Below are positions 49,752 through 58,249 of a stretch of DNA of 64,000 nucleotides, one piece after another. The translations under genes were made by a program, and so were the position numbers. This DNA comes from Selenomonadales bacterium (GTDB lineage Bacteria > Bacillota > Negativicutes > Selenomonadales > Selenomonadaceae), in NCBI GenBank assembly GCA_900769615.1, contig CAAGHH010000007.1:35767-99766 (forward strand), in the 5' to 3' direction. The stretch's first letter is position 1. Each line of letters begins with the position of its first letter. Below the pieces are notes generated by a model, which was not told where the DNA came from, did no database searches, and saw nothing but the letters and a program-made list of their open reading frames with translations.

Positions 49752-50369
49752 ATGTTGCTTTTAATCGGAGTCATGATTCTCAATTTAGTAATAAGTTTTC
49801 TTAACGCCCGTAATGTCGGCAAGGTTTGGGCCGAATCACGGGCTGTCGGCGGCTGGATAAGACTTTTAGCCTGGTGTGGTGCTATCCAGTCAGCAGTCGG
49901 TTTTACGTTCGTTTATGCGATAGTAGTTGCTTATATTGCGGTTTCGACTGGGTATTTGCCACCACAGCTGATGGGCGTAATGCTGAATCTTATCTATCTG
50001 CTGATAATAATTCCTTTGATTGGTTCCGGTATTTTTATTACGATTCAGTCATGGATAAATTTTGCGCGGGAAAAATCGTTGATGAATTTAGGTGTTGCTG
50101 GCTGGAATACCTTTGCGCAGGCTTACAATACCTATAATGCGATTCAAAGCTTTGGTCCAGCCCTTGATTCAGTACAGGAAGGCTTAGGTGGTCTTTTCGG
50201 TGATGGTGATTCGGATTCAGACAGCTCGACTTATCGGGTAATACTTTTAGCGGCTATCGTGCTTTTAGCTGGTGTGCTTACGACCACTGTAGTTATTCGC
50301 CGCTATGAGGCTAGCCTGCCCGTATCGGAGGAGGTTAGAAACAGCACGCGTGATCTTGAATATCGTTAA
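49752..50369 (+). CDS. membrane protein of unknown function
   Basis: I do not recognise this 205-residue protein. Three hydrophobic stretches fill the first half (about 2-18, 38-62, 72-97), followed by a soluble segment with aromatic pairs (WINFAREKSLMNLGVAGWNTFAQAYNTYNAIQ), an acidic Asp/Ser patch (DGDSDSDSS, near 150), and one more membrane segment (about 160-182) before a charged tail. AGGAGG lies 8 bases before the ATG. It is monocistronic, with its own promoter and terminator. Confidence 0.75.
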   Translation: MLLLIGVMILNLVISFLNARNVGKVWAESRAVGGWIRLLAWCGAIQSAVGFTFVYAIVVAYIAVSTGYLPPQLMGVMLNLIYLLIIIPLIGSGIFITIQSWINFAREKSLMNLGVAGWNTFAQAYNTYNAIQSFGPALDSVQEGLGGLFGDGDSDSDSSTYRVILLAAIVLLAGVLTTTVVIRRYEASLPVSEEVRNSTRDLEYR

Positions 50370-50380
50370 TCGCTGATAAT

Positions 50381-50422
50381 AAAAAACACGCTGGTTATGA
50401 TAATGAGACTAGCGTGTTTTTT
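50381..50422 (+). terminator. terminator
   Basis: 15-pair stem (50381-50395 with 50408-50422, one G-U) with six Ts at the end. Confidence 0.88.
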
Positions 50423-50552
50423 AGTGCTGAAATTCTGTAAAATTGTAAAAAAATGCTGACTTATAGGCAAAATATGCTGCCTTATGCTAGCTTGATTGCA
50501 ATTATTAAGTAAAAAAAATATACTTTATAAGTACAATAATTGTGTTGAATTA

Positions 50553-50566
50553 TGGTATAATATAAT
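50553..50566 (+). promoter_or_regulatory. dapF extended -10 region
   Basis: TGGTATAAT (50553-50561) is a perfect extended -10, followed directly by a second overlapping TATAAT (50561-50566). No convincing -35 is present. The dapF ATG lies about 33 bases further on. Confidence 0.6.
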
Positions 50567-50598
50567 CTAAATGTATGTATATACAGGGGGCGTTATAA

Positions 50599-51432
50599 AT
50601 GAAATTCACCAAATGGCAGGGCTGTGGCAATGACTTTGTTTTGCTTGAGTGTCAAGATGGGGCGCGTGATGATTTTGCGGATTTAGCTGTAAAGCTCTGT
50701 GATCGTCATTATGGTATCGGTGCTGATGGAATTTTGGTGGTTCAGCCATCAAAAGTGGCTGATTTTCGTATGCGCATAATCAATACCGATGGCAGTGAAG
50801 CTGAGATGTGCGGCAACGGTATTCGCTGCTTTTCCCGTTATCTCTATGATTTCGGTTTGACAAAGAAAACCAAGTTTACGGTAGAAACAGGAGCCGGTGT
50901 TTTGGTGCCAGAGCTTACGGTTGAAGCTGGTAAGGTTACCACTATCAGGGTTGACATGGGTGAGCCGCATCTTTTTGGTCAGGAAATACCGGTTTTGGGT
51001 TATGATGATAAAAAAGTAATCAATGAACCGATTGAAGTTGCTGGCAGGGTTTATCAGATGACGGGTGTTTCGATGGGAAATCCGCATTGTGTTATCTTTG
51101 TTGATGATGCTGAAAAGTTTCCGATTGCCAAGCTAGGTACTAAATTTGAACATCATGCGCTATTTCCGCGTAAAACCAATACCGAATTTGTGCAGGTTAT
51201 CGACCGCAGTCATGTTCGGATGCGGGTGTGGGAACGTGGCGCAGCAATTACGCTAGGCTGTGGTACGGGATCTTGTGCTACCGTAGTAGCTGGTATCTTA
51301 AACGACAAGCTTGACAGAAAGGTTGAGGTTAAGCTTGATGGTGGCAAGGTAACAGTTGAGTGGGCAGAGAATAATCATGTATTTTTAAGCGGCCCCGCTG
51401 AGCTGGTTTTTGCTGGCGAGATTGCTGATTAA
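50599..51432 (+). CDS. dapF: diaminopimelate epimerase
   Basis: This enzyme converts L,L- to meso-diaminopimelate for lysine and peptidoglycan. The 277-residue protein has both catalytic cysteines in the expected settings, MCGNGIRCFSRY and LGCGTGSCATV, plus the opening KFTKWQGCGNDFVLLE. GGGGGCG precedes the ATG. It begins a rightward run with yicC, remA, gmk, rpoZ and coaBC, all closely spaced, which may form one long operon. Confidence 0.97.
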   Translation: MKFTKWQGCGNDFVLLECQDGARDDFADLAVKLCDRHYGIGADGILVVQPSKVADFRMRIINTDGSEAEMCGNGIRCFSRYLYDFGLTKKTKFTVETGAGVLVPELTVEAGKVTTIRVDMGEPHLFGQEIPVLGYDDKKVINEPIEVAGRVYQMTGVSMGNPHCVIFVDDAEKFPIAKLGTKFEHHALFPRKTNTEFVQVIDRSHVRMRVWERGAAITLGCGTGSCATVVAGILNDKLDRKVEVKLDGGKVTVEWAENNHVFLSGPAELVFAGEIAD

Positions 51433-51456
51433 TTTTTATAGAAAAAGGGACGACTT

Positions 51457-52335
51457 ATGTTAAAAAGTATGACGGGGTTTGGTTCAGCTGTTGAAGAAAA
51501 TGCTGAGTATAAGGTATCAGTAGAGATAAAAGCTGTAAATCAGCGCTTTTTAGAGCTTAATTTTCATATTCCAAGGCAGCTTAATCAGTGGGAAGATGAT
51601 TTGCGCAAAAGCATCCGTCAGGTTGCCGCTAGAGGCAAGCTCGATATATTTATAAATTTTGTTGACAAACGGCAGCAAACAGCAGCAATTACCGTAAATA
51701 AAGGCTTGCTGCTGGCATATCAGCAGGCACTAAATAATATGAGCGATATACTCCATGTGGCACGTCCCGATGATGTTAAGACATTTGTCGATTTTCCGGA
51801 AATTTTACAAGTGGATGATACGCAGGAGCTTGACTCGCTAAAACCACTGCTTTTTAAAGCTGCAGCTAAAGCTTTAGCCGAGTTTGATGCTATGCGCAAG
51901 ACAGAAGGCGCCAATATTGTCAAGGACTTTGTGATGCGCCTGGCTAAATTAGAACAGCAAAAAGATAAAATAAAGGCACTAGCCCCCGCAATAGCAGAAA
52001 ACTATCGAGAACAGCTCAAAAAGCGTTTGCAGGAACTTTTAGCAGAAACTGAAATTGATGAAACGAGAATTATTCAAGAAACAGCGATGTATGCGGATAA
52101 AGTAAATTATACGGAAGAAGTCGTTCGCCTTGGCAGTCATTTTCAGCAGTTTCAGCATATCATAGCGGAGGCAGCTGAGCCTGTTGGCCGCAAATTAGAT
52201 TTCCTCATTCAAGAGATTAATCGTGAAACCAATACTATAGGTTCAAAAGCTAACAATATGGAAGCTGCGCGAGTAGTTGTTGATATGAAAAGCGAGATTG
52301 AAAAATTGCGCGAACAAGTGCAAAATATAGAGTAA
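51457..52335 (+). CDS. YicC/YloC-family endoribonuclease
   Basis: This 292-residue protein opens LKSMTGFGSAVEE, the family hallmark, and closes NNMEAARVVVDMKSEIEKLREQVQNIE with the conserved Gln-Asn ending. The family has recently been shown to be an endoribonuclease acting on small RNAs. AAAAAGGGA precedes the ATG. It is followed by remA with only a few bases between, the standard Firmicute order. Confidence 0.94.
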   Translation: MLKSMTGFGSAVEENAEYKVSVEIKAVNQRFLELNFHIPRQLNQWEDDLRKSIRQVAARGKLDIFINFVDKRQQTAAITVNKGLLLAYQQALNNMSDILHVARPDDVKTFVDFPEILQVDDTQELDSLKPLLFKAAAKALAEFDAMRKTEGANIVKDFVMRLAKLEQQKDKIKALAPAIAENYREQLKKRLQELLAETEIDETRIIQETAMYADKVNYTEEVVRLGSHFQQFQHIIAEAAEPVGRKLDFLIQEINRETNTIGSKANNMEAARVVVDMKSEIEKLREQVQNIE

Positions 52336-52348
52336 AGGGGATTTGATG

Positions 52349-52636
52349 ATGGACATTAAGCTTATTAATATTGGTTTTGGCAATATTGTGTCAGCTAATC
52401 GGGTGGTAGCTATCGTAAGTCCGGAGTCGGCACCGATAAAACGTATTATTCAGGAAGCGCGTGATGGCGAAAGATTAATTGATGCTACTTATGGCCGCAG
52501 AACGCGGGCGGTTATTGTCATGGATAGTGACCACGTCATATTGTCAGCAGTTCAGCCGGAGACTATAGCTAACAGAGTAGATGGCGATACGGATAATGAC
52601 GTAAAAACGGAAACCAAAGATAAGGAAGAAGCGTAA
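52349..52636 (+). CDS. remA: RemA-like DNA-binding protein (DUF370)
   Basis: This 95-residue protein starts MDIKLINIGFGNIVSANRVVAI, with PIKRII and LIDATYGRRTRAVIVMDS, all diagnostic of DUF370/RemA. In Bacillus RemA activates matrix operons and forms ring oligomers on DNA. Here the C-terminal tail is acidic and longer than the core (DTDNDVKTETKDKEEA). Three possible starts overlap; ATG 52349 suits AAAGGGG at 52335-52341 best. Regulatory targets in this organism are unknown. Confidence 0.9.
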   Translation: MDIKLINIGFGNIVSANRVVAIVSPESAPIKRIIQEARDGERLIDATYGRRTRAVIVMDSDHVILSAVQPETIANRVDGDTDNDVKTETKDKEEA

Positions 52637-52638
52637 TT

Positions 52639-53241
52639 ATGAAAAAAGGGTTATTGATTGTTGTATCAGGACCATCGGGTACTGGCAAGGGAACCGTGTG
52701 CGGAGAGCTTTTAGATAGTATGCCGGAGCTTGCTTATTCTATATCGGCTACGACTAGAGCACCACGCGCCGGTGAGGTTGATGGCAAAAATTATTATTTT
52801 TTGACGAAAGAGCGGTTTGAAGAACTTATTTCCGAGGGCGGTTTTTTAGAGTATGCTAATGTTTATGGCAATTATTATGGAACTCCGCTGGTTAAAATTC
52901 AGGAACGCCTGGCTGAAGGCAATGATATCTTGCTGGAAATAGATACGCAAGGTGCGCTTGAGGTTATGAAAAAATGTCCTGATGGTCTGTTTATATTTTT
53001 GCTCCCGCCATCATTAGGTGAATTGGAACGCCGTATTCGGGGACGTGGTTCAGAAACTGAGGAATCACTCAAGAAAAGGCTGGGCAATGCCAAAGCTGAA
53101 ATTGCTATTGGTGAAAAATATAAATATGTAGTAGTTAATGATACAGTTAAAAAAGCAGTAGCGCGCATAAAAAGTATCATCGTCGCTGAACATGCTTTAA
53201 CTGAAAAAAATAAAGAATTATTTGAGGAGCTGGAAGCATAA
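52639..53241 (+). CDS. gmk: guanylate kinase
   Basis: This enzyme phosphorylates GMP to GDP. The 200-residue protein has the P-loop SGPSGTGKGTV, the GMP-binding SATTRAPRAGEVDGKNYYF and LEIDTQGALEV. It starts 2 bases after the remA stop and its own stop overlaps rpoZ by one base (TAATG), so the three are translationally linked. Confidence 0.97.
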   Translation: MKKGLLIVVSGPSGTGKGTVCGELLDSMPELAYSISATTRAPRAGEVDGKNYYFLTKERFEELISEGGFLEYANVYGNYYGTPLVKIQERLAEGNDILLEIDTQGALEVMKKCPDGLFIFLLPPSLGELERRIRGRGSETEESLKKRLGNAKAEIAIGEKYKYVVVNDTVKKAVARIKSIIVAEHALTEKNKELFEELEA

Positions 53242-53477
53242 TGAAAGTAACAATGAAACCGGAAATGAGCATGGTAAACCCATCAACGGATAAACTGATG
53301 ACCAAGGTAGACAGCCGTTATGGCTTGGTAGTATGTGCTGCTAAAAGAGCTCGTCAGCTGGTTGACGGTGAGGAATTAAAGGATATAAAAATGAAATCAA
53401 CCAAGAAAGTAACGAATGCTTTGGAAGAACTCGCCGAAGGTAAAATATCATATAAAATTTCCAAGGCTGATTTGTAA
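53241..53477 (+). CDS. rpoZ: RNA polymerase omega subunit
   Basis: This is a 78-residue omega subunit: VDSRYGLVVCAAKRARQLVDG and TNALEELAEGKI are the conserved blocks that cradle the beta-prime C-terminus. The upstream stop overlaps its ATG and coaBC begins 2 bases after its end. The N-terminal 15 residues (MKVTMKPEMSMVNPS) are longer than in E. coli. Confidence 0.93.
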   Translation: MKVTMKPEMSMVNPSTDKLMTKVDSRYGLVVCAAKRARQLVDGEELKDIKMKSTKKVTNALEELAEGKISYKISKADL

Positions 53478-53479
53478 AA

Positions 53480-54688
53480 ATGGCTAGCATCGAAGGCAAA
53501 AAAATTGTTGTCGGCGTAACTGGTGGTATTGCAGCCTATAAAGCGGTGGAAGTGGTCAGTCGCTTGCGCAAGGCAGGCGCTGAGGTACATGTCATAATGA
53601 CTAGGGCCGCGCAGGAATTTGTGACGGAACTAACTTTTCGGGAGCTGAGTGGTCAGCCAGTGACAACTGATATGTGGAGCAAGGTTACGCATTTTAAGGT
53701 TGAACATATTGCTTTGGCTAATTTAGCTGATATGGTGGTAATCGTACCAGCAACGGCTAATATTATTGCTAAGCTGGCAGCTGGTATAGCTGATGATATG
53801 CTGACAACAACAGTGCTGGCAACGAAGGCACCGCTATTGCTGGCACCAGCTATGAATACCAATATGTATGAAAATCCGATAACCCAGCAAAATATAGCTG
53901 AACTAAAAACGAGAGGAGCGCTGGTCATAGAGCCTGCAACAGGGCAGCTTGCCTGTGGAACCAGTGGCAAGGGCAGACTGGAGGAGCCGATAGTTATAGT
54001 TGAAGCTATCAAGGATTATTTTGCTGATAGTGTGAAATTGGCTGGTAAAAAAATACTTATTACGGCGGGTGGCACTATTGAACCAATAGATCCAGTGCGT
54101 TTTATTGGCAATCATTCCACGGGGCGTATGGGCTATGCTATCGCAAGAGCAGCCTGTAAGCTGGGCGCAGATGTTACTCTGATATCGGGACCATCGACGC
54201 TAAGCGATATAGCTGGAGTAAAAACCGTTCGCATAGATACTGCAATTGAGATGCAGCAGGAAGTTATGTCACGTTTTGCAGATACGGATGCGGTCATTAT
54301 GTCAGCGGCGGTGGCTGATTATCGTCCTCAAGCGGTAGCTAAAAATAAAATCAAGAAAAGCGATGGCGAATTAACGATTAAGCTAACACGTAATCCGGAT
54401 ATTTTATATGAGCTGGGACAGCAAAAAAAAGAACAGATTTTAGTAGGCTTTGCTGCTGAAACCTGTAAGCTTGATGAATATGCCAAAGGAAAGCTTGTGA
54501 AAAAGAATCTTGATTTTATTGTGGCTAATGATGTATCGCAAGCAGACGCTGGCTTTGGCACCTTAACTAACAGGGTAAAAATTTTTGACCGAGATGGTGA
54601 AAATAGAGCGTATCCTTTGATGAGTAAAGAAAAATTAGCTAATGTTATATTGACCCATTTGGCGAAAAAATATTTACAGGTTGGTTAA
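53480..54688 (+). CDS. coaBC: bifunctional phosphopantothenoylcysteine decarboxylase/synthase
   Basis: This protein performs two steps of coenzyme A synthesis. The N-terminal flavoprotein half (CoaC, about 1-185) has GVTGGIAAYKAVEVVSRLRK, the catalytic His in HIALA, PAMNTNMYENP and the substrate-clamping Cys in GQLACGTSGKGRL. The C-terminal half (CoaB, about 186-402) has ITAGGTIEPIDPVRFIGNHS and AVADYRP. It closes the yicC-remA-gmk-rpoZ run; priA, usually next, is replaced by a riboswitch-controlled metK. Confidence 0.96.
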   Translation: MASIEGKKIVVGVTGGIAAYKAVEVVSRLRKAGAEVHVIMTRAAQEFVTELTFRELSGQPVTTDMWSKVTHFKVEHIALANLADMVVIVPATANIIAKLAAGIADDMLTTTVLATKAPLLLAPAMNTNMYENPITQQNIAELKTRGALVIEPATGQLACGTSGKGRLEEPIVIVEAIKDYFADSVKLAGKKILITAGGTIEPIDPVRFIGNHSTGRMGYAIARAACKLGADVTLISGPSTLSDIAGVKTVRIDTAIEMQQEVMSRFADTDAVIMSAAVADYRPQAVAKNKIKKSDGELTIKLTRNPDILYELGQQKKEQILVGFAAETCKLDEYAKGKLVKKNLDFIVANDVSQADAGFGTLTNRVKIFDRDGENRAYPLMSKEKLANVILTHLAKKYLQVG

Positions 54689-54694
54689 AAAAGC

Positions 54695-54723
54695 TTGACA
54701 TAGTAATAAGTATAAGCTATGAT
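54695..54723 (+). promoter_or_regulatory. metK promoter
   Basis: TTGACA (54695-54700), a 17-base spacer and TATGAT (54718-54723), just upstream of the riboswitch. Confidence 0.82.
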
Positions 54724-54744
54724 AAAAGTAATCGAATATAGAAA

Positions 54745-54847
54745 CTCATCTAGAGCAGTGGAGGGAATGGCCCAATGAAGCTGCGGCAACCATCACCGGT
54801 GGTGAAACGGTGCCAATTCCTTTAGATCAGCAGATCTAGAAGATGAG
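54745..54847 (+). promoter_or_regulatory. SAM-I riboswitch (S-box)
   Basis: The aptamer starts with P1 strand CTCATC (54745-54750), closed by GATGAG (54842-54847). Between them are the S-box hallmarks GCAGTGGAGGGAATGGCCC, AATGAAGC, CGGCAACC and GGTGCCAATTCC. S-adenosylmethionine binding should hold P1 closed and so permit the downstream terminator, switching off metK. Confidence 0.95.
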
Positions 54848-54886
54848 AGTGGAAAATAGAAGCTCTCATTTTGAGAGCTTTTTTAT
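54843..54886 (+). terminator. S-box expression platform
   Basis: The terminator stem is 54860-54868 with 54872-54880 followed by six Ts. Alternatively ATGAGAG (54843-54849, part of P1) pairs with CTCTCAT (54863-54869), forming the antiterminator used when SAM is low. Confidence 0.9.
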
Positions 54887-54928
54887 TTGTGTTTTTGGTT
54901 AATGGTAATGTTTAAAGGAGGCATAAAT

Positions 54929-56122
54929 ATGAGTGTTAAACGTATGCTGTTTACATCCGAATCAGTTACGGAAGGGCATCCAGATAAGATGGCGGATCAG
55001 ATTTCTGATAGTATTCTTGATGCAATTTTAGCGCAGGATCCAAATGGGCGGGTAGCTTGTGAGACGCTGGTTACTACCGGTCAGGTACATGTTGTCGGCG
55101 AGGTATCAACTGATTGTTATGTGGATATCCCCAAGATTATTCGGCAGACAGTAAAGGAAATCGGTTATACAAATGCGGAATATGGTTTTGATTACAAGAC
55201 TTGCGGCATCTTAGTATCACTTGATGAACAGTCACCGGATATTGCACAGGGTGTTGATAAAGCCTTAGAGGCTCGTGAGGGTGAGATGGACGAGGCTGAG
55301 GCTGTTGGTGCTGGCGATCAGGGCATGATGTTTGGTTATGCTACCAATGAAACGCCGGAGTTCATGCCGCTTTCCATTGCACTGGCGCATCGTCTTTCCC
55401 GTCGCTTGACAGAGGTTCGTAAAAATGGCACACTGCCTTATTTGCGCCCGGACGGCAAAACGCAGGTAACGGTTGTGTATGAAGATGGCAAACCGGTTGG
55501 CGTGGATACTATCGTTATTTCTACGCAGCATGATGATGATGTAACGCTGGAAAAAATCCGTCAGGATTTAATTGAGCAGGTTATTAAACCAGTAGTACCA
55601 GCGGAATTAATGGATGATACGACAAAGATTTTTGTCAATCCGACCGGCAAATTTGTTATTGGCGGACCGCAGGGTGATTCAGGTCTTACTGGACGCAAGA
55701 TTATCGTTGACACCTATGGTGGCTGGGCTCGGCATGGCGGCGGAGCTTTTTCGGGTAAAGATCCAACGAAGGTTGACCGCAGTGCAGCTTATGCAGCCCG
55801 CTATGTAGCGAAAAATATTGTAGCAGCTGGTTTGGCGGATAAATGCGAGATTCAGCTTGCTTATGCTATTGGTGTAGCTCATCCAGTTTCAGTAATGGTT
55901 GAGACGTTCGGTACGGAAAAAGTTGCTACTGATAAAATTGAAGCTTTGGTTAAAGCAAACTTCGATTTACGTCCGGCTGGCATTATCAAGATGCTTGATT
56001 TGCGCCGCCCGATTTACAAGCAGACAGCAGCTTATGGACATTTTGGCCGTACGGATGTTGACCTTCCTTGGGAGCATACCGATAAAGCCGATGACCTTCG
56101 CAAGCAGGCTGGCTTAGACTGA
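54929..56122 (+). CDS. metK: S-adenosylmethionine synthetase
   Basis: This enzyme makes SAM from methionine and ATP. The 397-residue protein has FTSESVTEGHPDKMADQ, the ATP-binding GAGDQGMMFGYA, and GGPQGDSGLTGRKII. ATG 54929 follows AAAGGAGG by 8 bases; an in-frame TTG at 54887 lies in the terminator tail. It is controlled by the S-box upstream, making the enzyme's product its own repressor. Confidence 0.98.
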   Translation: MSVKRMLFTSESVTEGHPDKMADQISDSILDAILAQDPNGRVACETLVTTGQVHVVGEVSTDCYVDIPKIIRQTVKEIGYTNAEYGFDYKTCGILVSLDEQSPDIAQGVDKALEAREGEMDEAEAVGAGDQGMMFGYATNETPEFMPLSIALAHRLSRRLTEVRKNGTLPYLRPDGKTQVTVVYEDGKPVGVDTIVISTQHDDDVTLEKIRQDLIEQVIKPVVPAELMDDTTKIFVNPTGKFVIGGPQGDSGLTGRKIIVDTYGGWARHGGGAFSGKDPTKVDRSAAYAARYVAKNIVAAGLADKCEIQLAYAIGVAHPVSVMVETFGTEKVATDKIEALVKANFDLRPAGIIKMLDLRRPIYKQTAAYGHFGRTDVDLPWEHTDKADDLRKQAGLD

Positions 56123-56151
56123 TAACTGATAGTTGGTTTTGTATTGATATG

Positions 56152-56195
56152 ACCGCCTTTCTTCGTATTGTAATGAAGAGGGGCGGTTCTTGTTT
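56152..56195 (+). terminator. metK terminator
   Basis: 13-pair stem with G-U pairs (56152-56164 with 56175-56187), 10-base loop, T-rich tail. Confidence 0.78.
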
Positions 56196-56213
56196 ATTGC
56201 TTTGAAAAAAATA

Positions 56214-56242
56214 TTGACAAGCTTTGTTGTCTATACTAAACT
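56214..56242 (+). promoter_or_regulatory. typA promoter
   Basis: TTGACA (56214-56219), a 17-base spacer and TAAACT (56237-56242). A TATACT at 56232-56237 is closer to consensus but too near the -35. Confidence 0.6.
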
Positions 56243-56332
56243 TGTTATTGTTACATTTAGAGTAGTATTTATCACGAAATCATGGATACCAAAGCGTATC
56301 CCTTTTTATTTATAGGAGGCAGATTACAAAGT

Positions 56333-58156
56333 ATGAGTATGACGACTAATGAGAATCTGAGAAACATTGCTATTATTGCCCACGTCGACCATGGTAAGAC
56401 GACGCTGGTTGACGCAATGCTGAAACAGAGTCATGTTTTTCGTTCGAATGAACAGGTAGCAGAGCGCGTCATGGACTCCGGCGATATCGAGCGTGAGCGC
56501 GGTATCACTATTCTTTCGAAGAATACCGCTATCATGTATAATGGAGTAAAAATCAATATCGTTGATACTCCGGGTCATGCTGATTTCGGTGGCGAGGTTG
56601 AGCGTGTCTTGAACATGGTTGATGGCGTTGTATTGCTCGTTGATGCTTTTGAAGGTCCAATGCCGCAGACGAAATATGTATTGCGCAAGGCTTTAGAGCA
56701 GAAGTTAAAACCGATTGTTGTTATCAATAAGATTGATAAACCGAACCAGCGTGTCGATGACGTTTATGATGAAGTTTTAGAGCTTTTCATGGAACTCGAT
56801 GCGGATGATGATCAGTTAGATTTCCCAGTTATTTATGCTACGGCTCGCGATGGTATTGCTAAATACAGCATGGACGATGATAATGACAATCTTGAACCGC
56901 TCATGGAGACTATCGTTAAAGAAATCCCAGCTCCGCATGGTGATCCTGAGGCACCCCTTCAGATGATGGTTACGACGCTGGAATCAGATTCTTTCGTTGG
57001 CCGGGTAGCTATCGGTCGTATCATTCGTGGTACAGCTAAACCTAATCAGAGCGTTGCTATTATAAATGGCGATCAGGAAACTAAAGCTCGTATCGGCAAA
57101 GTATTTACTTATCAGGGCTTGCAGCGAGTAGAAGTTGCTGAAGCTAGCATGGGCGAAATCGTTGCCTTGACTGGTTTAGGGGATGTTTCTATCGGCTATA
57201 CGGTAGCTGATGCCGAAAATCCGGAGGCGCTGCCGACAATTAATATTGATGAACCGACGCTTTCCATGACTTTTGGCGTTAATACGAGTCCGTTTGCTGG
57301 TCGGGAAGGTCAGTTCGTAACGTCGCGCCACCTGCGTGATCGTCTCTTTAAAGAAGTAGAAACTAACGTTGCCATGAAGGTTGAAGAAACTGATTCAGCT
57401 GATGTATTCAAGGTTTCTGGCCGTGGTGAGCTTCATCTTTCAATTCTTATCGAGGAGATGCGCCGTGAAGGCTATGAGCTTCAGGTTGGTAAACCAGAAG
57501 TTGTTTACAAGACCATTAATGGTCAGCTTTGCGAGCCAATCGAAAACCTTACGATCGAAGTACCGCAGGAATACATGGGTGCGGTTATGGAAGGTCTTGG
57601 CACGCGTAAGGCCGAGCTTACTAACATGACGGAAACAGCTGGTTATATGCGCCTTGAATTTACTATTCCGGCTCGTGGTCTTATTGGTTTCCGTTCCGAG
57701 CTTTTAACTAGCACCAAGGGTAATGGTATCATGAACCATGTATTTCATGGTTATGCGCCATACAAGGGCGATATCCCAGGCCGTACGCGTGGTTCACTCG
57801 TAGCATTTGAGCAGGGTGAAACGACAGGTTATGGTATCTTTACGCTGCAGGATCGCGGCACGATGTTTATCGGACCGGGTGAGCAGGTTTATGAAGGTAT
57901 GATCGTCGGTGAAAACTCTCGCGAAAACGATATCGACATTAATCCTTGCAAGAAAAAGAACGTTTCTAACATGCGTACTTCATCCTCAGATGAAGCTATC
58001 CGCTTGACGCCACCACGTATTCTCTCGCTGGAGCAGGCAATTGAATACATTAACAATGATGAAATGGTAGAGGTTACGCCGGAGCACATCCGCCTGCGTA
58101 AGTCTATCCTGGATCGTACGATTCGTGGCCGTAATGCCAAGAATGCACGTAAGTAA
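56333..58156 (+). CDS. typA: ribosome-associated GTPase TypA/BipA
   Basis: This is a translational GTPase involved in ribosome assembly and stress adaptation. The 607-residue protein has the elongation-factor-like G domain (IAHVDHGKTTLVDAML, RGITILSKN, DTPGHADFGGEV, NKIDKP) and the BipA-specific C-terminal part (GTRKAELTNM, ARGLIGFRSELLT). AGGAGG lies 13 bases before ATG 56333, slightly far; a second ATG at 56339 is possible. It is a single gene with its own promoter and terminator. Confidence 0.96.
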   Translation: MSMTTNENLRNIAIIAHVDHGKTTLVDAMLKQSHVFRSNEQVAERVMDSGDIERERGITILSKNTAIMYNGVKINIVDTPGHADFGGEVERVLNMVDGVVLLVDAFEGPMPQTKYVLRKALEQKLKPIVVINKIDKPNQRVDDVYDEVLELFMELDADDDQLDFPVIYATARDGIAKYSMDDDNDNLEPLMETIVKEIPAPHGDPEAPLQMMVTTLESDSFVGRVAIGRIIRGTAKPNQSVAIINGDQETKARIGKVFTYQGLQRVEVAEASMGEIVALTGLGDVSIGYTVADAENPEALPTINIDEPTLSMTFGVNTSPFAGREGQFVTSRHLRDRLFKEVETNVAMKVEETDSADVFKVSGRGELHLSILIEEMRREGYELQVGKPEVVYKTINGQLCEPIENLTIEVPQEYMGAVMEGLGTRKAELTNMTETAGYMRLEFTIPARGLIGFRSELLTSTKGNGIMNHVFHGYAPYKGDIPGRTRGSLVAFEQGETTGYGIFTLQDRGTMFIGPGEQVYEGMIVGENSRENDIDINPCKKKNVSNMRTSSSDEAIRLTPPRILSLEQAIEYINNDEMVEVTPEHIRLRKSILDRTIRGRNAKNARK

Positions 58157-58171
58157 TAAAATTATTTTATT

Positions 58172-58205
58172 CAAAAAGGTACTTGCAATAGCAGGTGCCT
58201 TTTTG
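58172..58205 (+). terminator. typA terminator
   Basis: 15-pair stem with G-U pairs (58172-58186 with 58191-58205) and loop AATA; the T-run is part of the 3' arm. Confidence 0.85.
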
Positions 58206-58249
58206 AGATTTTAATTATAATTTTATTAATGTGGATTTAGGAGTAAAAT